Positions 6,710 through 9,122 of a stretch of 9,122 bases of DNA are shown in pieces (position 1 is the stretch's first letter; every line of letters starts with the position of its first letter). The position numbers were made by a program, and so were the translations under genes. The stretch spans positions 1 to 9,122 of the forward strand of contig JANXCM010000021.1 in NCBI GenBank assembly GCA_025060085.1, in the 5' to 3' direction. The notes under the pieces are model-generated. The model made no database searches, had not been told where the DNA came from, and saw only the letters and a list, made by a program, of their open reading frames with translations. Source of the stretch: Patescibacteria group bacterium (GTDB taxonomy: Bacteria; Patescibacteriota; Minisyncoccia; UBA6257; HR35).

Positions 6710-6768
6710 TTTTTTTAATCTTGAAATATTGATTTGCCATAATTAAAAAATTTTAAATTTCCAATAAT

Positions 6769-6774
6769 AGTATA
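6769..6774 (-). promoter_or_regulatory. possible -10 box for the LysW operon
   Basis: TATACT on the minus strand lies between tRNA-Ser(TGA) and the repeat-protein gene, the only free stretch ahead of the operon. No good -35 box is present at 16-18 bases, so the operon may instead read through from the tRNA genes. Weak evidence. Confidence 0.25.
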
Positions 6775-6815
6775 ATTGTTATTTTATTATTAAATTTTAA
6801 TAAAAATTAATCATT

Positions 6816-6899
6816 CGGAGGGGGTGGGATTCGAACCCACAAGGCCACAAGGGCCACTGGTTTTCAAGACCAGCGCATTAGCCATTCTGCCACCCCTCC
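6816..6899 (-). tRNA. tRNA-Ser (anticodon TGA)
   Basis: The 84-base gene folds as a class II tRNA. The acceptor GGAGGGG pairs with CCCCTCC, discriminator G. The anticodon stem CTGGT/ACCAG closes loop CTTGAAA, giving anticodon TGA. The T arm is GTGGG-TTCGAAT-CCCAC, and a GC-rich variable arm of the length expected for serine tRNAs is present. CCA is not encoded; AAT follows the discriminator. Confidence 0.97.
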
Positions 6900-7006
6900 A
6901 GTTAATTATGTAGTTGTTTAAAAAAATTTTGCCTTATTTTATGCATTTATACTTTTTAATTTTTTAAAAATTTTTAAAATAATATCGTTAAAAAAGTCTA
7001 TTTATT

Positions 7007-7094
7007 CGGAAGGGGTGGGATTCGAACCCACGAGCCCCCGGTGAAGGGGCACGGCTCTCCAGGCCGTCCCGTTAAACCACTCCGGCACCCTTCC
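7007..7094 (-). tRNA. tRNA-Ser (anticodon GGA)
   Basis: The 88-base class II tRNA has acceptor GGAAGGG paired with CCCTTCC and discriminator G. The anticodon stem ACGGC/GCCGT closes loop CTGGAGA, giving anticodon GGA. The long variable arm pairs CCCC with GGGG, and the T arm is GTGGG-TTCGAAT-CCCAC. CCA is not encoded. It lies 107 bases upstream of tRNA-Ser(TGA) on the same strand; together they read most UCN codons. Confidence 0.97.
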
Positions 7095-7305
7095 CATAAA
7101 AATATCATTTCAATAAAATAAACTTTTATTATAAGTATTTAAATTTAAAAATTATATCAGATTATTGAAATATTTTAATAACTTTATAAAAATGCTTTAA
7201 ACAAAAGTCAAATATAAATAAAATAAAGATTTGAATTTAATTTTAACTTATCCTAATAAAAAATTTTAATATTATTATATTATCTATATTCAAATAAGGT
7301 TGATA

Positions 7306-7334
7306 TTGACAAAGATAATTTTATAATTTAAAAT
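7306..7334 (+). promoter_or_regulatory. candidate promoter just ahead of the first terminator
   Basis: TTGACA (7306-7311), a 17-base spacer and TAAAAT (7329-7334). Transcription would start near 7341 and meet the terminator at 7358-7396, giving an RNA of only about 60 bases. Spacing and -35 are good but the background is very AT-rich, so the -10 is weak evidence. Confidence 0.4.
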
Positions 7335-7357
7335 AAAACATATTTGCCTCATTGGAC

Positions 7358-7402
7358 AACCCCCGCCAACACCTTTTTCCTTCAATGGCGGGGGTTTTAA
7401 AT
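7358..7402 (+). terminator. intrinsic terminator, upstream copy
   Basis: An 11-bp perfect stem, AACCCCCGCCA (7358-7368) with TGGCGGGGGTT (7386-7396), is followed by a T/A-rich tail. It stands out from ~20% GC surroundings. The right half and loop end (TCAATGGCGGGGGTTTTAAA) are identical over about 20 bases to the terminator at 8404-8446. No gene lies between the tRNA-Ser genes and this hairpin on the plus strand. Confidence 0.85.
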
Positions 7403-7492
7403 TTTATTTATTTTTTTTATTTACTGATTTTTTTTTAAAAAAAATTGTATCTAATATTAAAATTTATAATTTTATAAATAAATTTTTAACTC

Positions 7493-7522
7493 TTGACAAA
7501 TTTATTTTTAGTGTTATATAAT
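7493..7522 (+). promoter_or_regulatory. strong sigma70-type promoter of the secreted protein gene
   Basis: TTGACA (7493-7498) is followed by TATATAAT. TATAAT at 7517-7522 gives an 18-base spacer, and TATATA at 7515-7520 with a TG at 7512-7513 gives an extended -10 with a 16-base spacer. Transcription should start near 7528. Confidence 0.8.
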
Positions 7523-7526
7523 AAAA

Positions 7527-7552
7527 GTAGCACAGCTTTATGCTGTGACTAC
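7527..7552 (+). promoter_or_regulatory. 5' stem-loop of the secreted protein mRNA
   Basis: GTAGCACAGC (7527-7536) pairs with GCTGTG-A-CTAC (7542-7552) around loop TTTAT, giving 10 base pairs with one bulged A. It falls at the predicted transcript 5' end, where such hairpins commonly protect mRNA. It could also be an operator-like inverted repeat (CACAGC/GCTGTG). Confidence 0.65.
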
Positions 7553-7556
7553 AAAC

Positions 7557-7565
7557 GAGGAGGAG
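7557..7565 (+). promoter_or_regulatory. strong Shine-Dalgarno of the secreted protein gene
   Basis: GAGGAGGAG with core AGGAGG (7558-7563), six bases before ATG 7570. It is far stronger than the sites of the other genes here and fixes the start. Confidence 0.85.
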
Positions 7566-7569
7566 ACCA

Positions 7570-8379
7570 ATGAGACGGTTTATTTTGGTAATAGGGCTGC
7601 TATTGGTAGCGTCTTGTGTGAGTTTATTTCCTAGGCTTAGTGCTCAAACGGCGCAACTTGCTTCGGATCAGGAAGATCCAATCATATTACTTCTTAATAC
7701 CAGGGAAGGCATACGAGAGTGTTACGTCGCCCTTAAAGAAGGGCGTTCTGAATGTCCCATTAGTCATGAACCGTATGCTGAGCAGCCGAACGGCCCAATG
7801 GGGTGTAACTACCATATCGTATTGGATAGTGAAAATTCTATTTGGGCTGTTTTAACAGCATACGGTTGGATCTTTCTTTCCCCCCTTTATCTAGATGAAG
7901 TAAAAGGGGTGGAAAGTTACCTAGCTGAGTTGGCGGGAATTTTTATTCCTGTCATCCCGACGGAGGTGTGGAGAAATAATCAAGAAATTACCTTTTCTCC
8001 ATCAGGCCCGCCTCCGCCTCCCGGTAGTGAAAGGTGTAACATAGATGTAGTAAGACCCCAGTCCCCTTTGAGCGGAATTTGTGACCCAACAGGCTGTGTA
8101 TGGGGTGAAGTAAGACGGCAATGGGTGATACACTGCGAGCGGTGTTCTTCGCGTATGCAAGCGTGTCCTCGACCTTTACCCTTCGGCTGGTGCAATCACA
8201 GGAGAAGACACGAGGTACTCCAAGTGACTTATAGATGCTGGGAGCCTGCCCTTGGAATTGACTGCACAACGGTAAGAGTAGCGAGAATAATTAATCAAAG
8301 GCATGTTGCTACACGACGAGATTGTGCGGGCAATCCATGCAGAGGTCGAATCTGGAGACCTCTGCCAGGGCAGACGTAA
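7570..8379 (+). CDS. exported cysteine-rich protein of unknown function
   Basis: 269 residues with an N-terminal export signal: MRR, then the hydrophobic run FILVIGLLLVASC. VASC (13-16) fits a lipobox with Cys16 as the lipidated residue. LSA-Q (24-26) would suit signal peptidase I instead, so anchored versus released is undecided. I do not recognise a family. The N-terminal half (30-140) is mixed, with three Cys (51, 62, 79). A proline linker, PPPPP (147-151), joins an Arg-rich C-terminal region with eleven Cys (156-257), including CERC and RDCAGNPC. The 14 mature Cys are an even number, suggesting disulfides outside the cytoplasm. Codon use is close to half GC, unlike every other protein gene here, and internal frames show many chance overlapping ORFs for the same reason. 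Promoter, 5' hairpin and Shine-Dalgarno predict high expression. It forms a single-gene unit bounded by look-alike terminators, suggesting a transferred or specially maintained cassette. Confidence 0.88.
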   Translation: MRRFILVIGLLLVASCVSLFPRLSAQTAQLASDQEDPIILLLNTREGIRECYVALKEGRSECPISHEPYAEQPNGPMGCNYHIVLDSENSIWAVLTAYGWIFLSPLYLDEVKGVESYLAELAGIFIPVIPTEVWRNNQEITFSPSGPPPPPGSERCNIDVVRPQSPLSGICDPTGCVWGEVRRQWVIHCERCSSRMQACPRPLPFGWCNHRRRHEVLQVTYRCWEPALGIDCTTVRVARIINQRHVATRRDCAGNPCRGRIWRPLPGQT

Positions 8380-8403
8380 AAACACCTTACCTAAACATCC
8401 CTT

Positions 8404-8446
8404 AACCCCCGCTTCATATTTTTTCCTCAATGGCGGGGGTTTTAAA
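8404..8446 (+). terminator. intrinsic terminator of the secreted protein gene
   Basis: AACCCCCGC (8404-8412) pairs with GCGGGGGTT (8433-8441) over 9 bp, with a T-rich loop and TTTAAATTT after. It is 25 bases past the stop codon. The right arm and flank repeat those of the 7358-7402 terminator, while the left arm and loop differ slightly. Confidence 0.88.
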
Positions 8447-8449
8447 TTT

Positions 8450-8839
8450 GCATAATAATTTTTGTATTTTAAATTTTTTGTTGGTATTTAAAAATAATTA
8501 GAATTTATTTTAATTTTAATTAAAAAAGGTAATATTATTGGTAAATAGTTATTATTATGATTTATATAATTATAATATTATGGATTAAAGGAGAATTTTT
8601 TCCCTTACTTTAATATAGAAGTGGGATTTTTAATTACTTTATTATATTTTTAGGTATTTTGAAAATTTAAAGTAAAAAATTTATTTTAAATATGAACCAA
8701 AAAATCTATTCTATTTTAACTTTATACTACATCAAATTTTTGTATCCTTTTAGTCCTTTTATTTTTAAAAAATTCAAAAAAATAAAAAATAAAAAATAGG
8801 GATTTTATCTTAATTTACTAAACCTTTTATTTTATATTG
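8450..8839. other. AT-rich intergenic stretch with one weak hairpin
   Basis: About 390 bases with no convincing gene on either strand. The only structure is at 8601-8631: TCCC-TT-ACTT pairs with AAGTGGGA (two-base bulge), followed by five T, a weak terminator-like hairpin. A 35-codon frame at 8692-8799 has no ribosome binding site and is not supported. The rest is homopolymer-rich A/T sequence. Confidence 0.6.
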
Positions 8840-8912
8840 AGCGGCGGACGGGATTTGAACCCGCGACCTTCTGCTTGGAAGGCAGACGTTCTGCCAACTG
8901 AACTACCGCCGC
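8840..8912 (-). tRNA. tRNA-Gly (anticodon TCC)
   Basis: The 73-base gene has acceptor GCGGCGG paired with CCGCCGC, anticodon stem TCTGC/GCAGA closing loop CTTCCAA (anticodon TCC), and T arm GCGGG-TTCAAAT-CCCGT. The discriminator is T, the usual bacterial state for glycine tRNA (archaea normally have A). CCA is not encoded. Confidence 0.97.
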
Positions 8913-9033
8913 ATTCAATAAATTCTATTTTAATATAAATTTTAATAATATTTAAAATAAATTTCCAATTTTAAGTCGTTTGATTAAAATAATAAATAAA
9001 TTTTTAAATTTTTAAAACTAGATAATTTTGATC

Positions 9034-9062
9034 TTGACAAAAAATTTTAATTTTTTTATAAT
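9034..9062 (+). promoter_or_regulatory. full-consensus sigma70 promoter at the window end
   Basis: TTGACA (9034-9039), a 17-base spacer and TATAAT (9057-9062) match the consensus at all 12 positions. Transcription should start near 9069-9070, exactly where composition switches from A/T-only to GC-rich. Confidence 0.85.
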
Positions 9063-9069
9063 AATTTAT

Positions 9070-9122
9070 AGAACTGCCAAGGTGCCAGATGTCCTCCGTG
9101 CCCCACTATTTTAAGATAGTGG
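9070..9122 (+). other. start of an unidentified GC-rich transcript, cut by the window edge
   Basis: From 9070 the sequence is about half GC, begins GAACTGCCAAGGTGCC and ends in a perfect hairpin: CCACTAT (9103-9109) with ATAGTGG (9116-9122), loop TTTAAG. The stem may extend past the edge, since two more C precede it. There is no Shine-Dalgarno or clear start codon. It could be a structured non-coding RNA or the leader of a highly expressed gene. I could not match it to tmRNA, SRP RNA, RNase P RNA or 6S RNA. Confidence 0.45.

Noticed and set aside
6816..7094. CRISPR-like repeat pair suggested by the similar sequences of the two serine tRNA genes
   Set aside because: The likeness is the shared tRNA-Ser T arm and acceptor; both fold as complete tRNAs, and no repeat-spacer array exists in the window.
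7640..8430. Four other open frames on both strands across the secreted-protein gene
   Set aside because: They are shadows of the GC-balanced gene. They lack ribosome sites, domain motifs or sensible composition, and the 7570 frame has promoter, Shine-Dalgarno, signal peptide and terminator.
8692..8799. 35-codon plus-strand frame (MNQKIYSILTLYYIKFLYPF, then Lys-rich)
   Set aside because: No ribosome binding site, and low-complexity composition expected by chance in such AT-rich DNA. A faint likeness to the start of YidD is too weak to call.

Overview
The window is about 9.1 kb of extremely AT-rich DNA with tightly packed, overlapping genes and short spacers. It looks like a bacterial genome of the small, AT-rich kind, such as a Patescibacteria/CPR-type organism. 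That placement is an inference. Support comes from three matches to bacterial sigma70 promoter consensus (TTGACA with TATAAT-type -10 boxes), GC-rich intrinsic terminators, and a tRNA-Gly whose discriminator base is U73, as is usual in bacteria. None of the three tRNA genes encodes its CCA end. TAA and TGA both serve as ordinary stops.

Layout. (1) Positions 1-205 hold no gene but contain an (AAT)10 microsatellite. (2) On the plus strand, 206-889 is a DNA-3-methyladenine glycosylase (AAG/MPG family) broken by a single in-frame TAA. A hypothetical gene (886-1497) overlaps its end by ATGA. (3) On the minus strand, 6.7 kb down to 1.5 kb, lies a compact operon for the LysW amino-group-carrier pathway. 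In transcription order it contains an L-domain/LRR-like repeat protein with an apparent frameshift, lysZ (kinase), lysJ (aminotransferase), a class II glutamine-amidotransferase-like Ntn hydrolase, lysW (carrier), lysX (ATP-grasp ligase) and lysY (reductase). (4) Two serine tRNA genes (TGA and GGA anticodons) lie just upstream of the operon on the same strand. (5) Positions 7.3-8.45 kb hold a much more GC-balanced cassette: strong promoter, 5' stem-loop, strong Shine-Dalgarno, a secreted cysteine-rich protein and a terminator. A near-copy of that terminator lies just upstream of the promoter. (6) A gene-poor AT-rich stretch and tRNA-Gly(TCC) follow. The window ends with a consensus promoter firing into a GC-rich, unidentified transcript that is cut off by the window edge.

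How the genes work together. LysX attaches glutamate or 2-aminoadipate through its alpha-amino group to the gamma-carboxyl of the C-terminal Glu of LysW. LysZ phosphorylates, LysY reduces and LysJ transaminates the carried substrate, giving LysW-ornithine or LysW-lysine. The known releasing enzyme, LysK (an M20 peptidase), is not in this window. In its place, between lysJ and lysW, sits an Ntn amidohydrolase of the YafJ/EgtC type. The bond to be cut is a gamma-glutamyl amide, which is the chemistry of this family. The protein keeps the Arg expected to hold a free alpha-carboxylate but lacks the Asp that normally holds a free alpha-ammonium. A C-terminal Glu in a protein has exactly that pattern of free groups. 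The leading hypothesis is therefore that this enzyme is a non-homologous LysK replacement. The sequence does not settle whether the product is lysine or ornithine/arginine.
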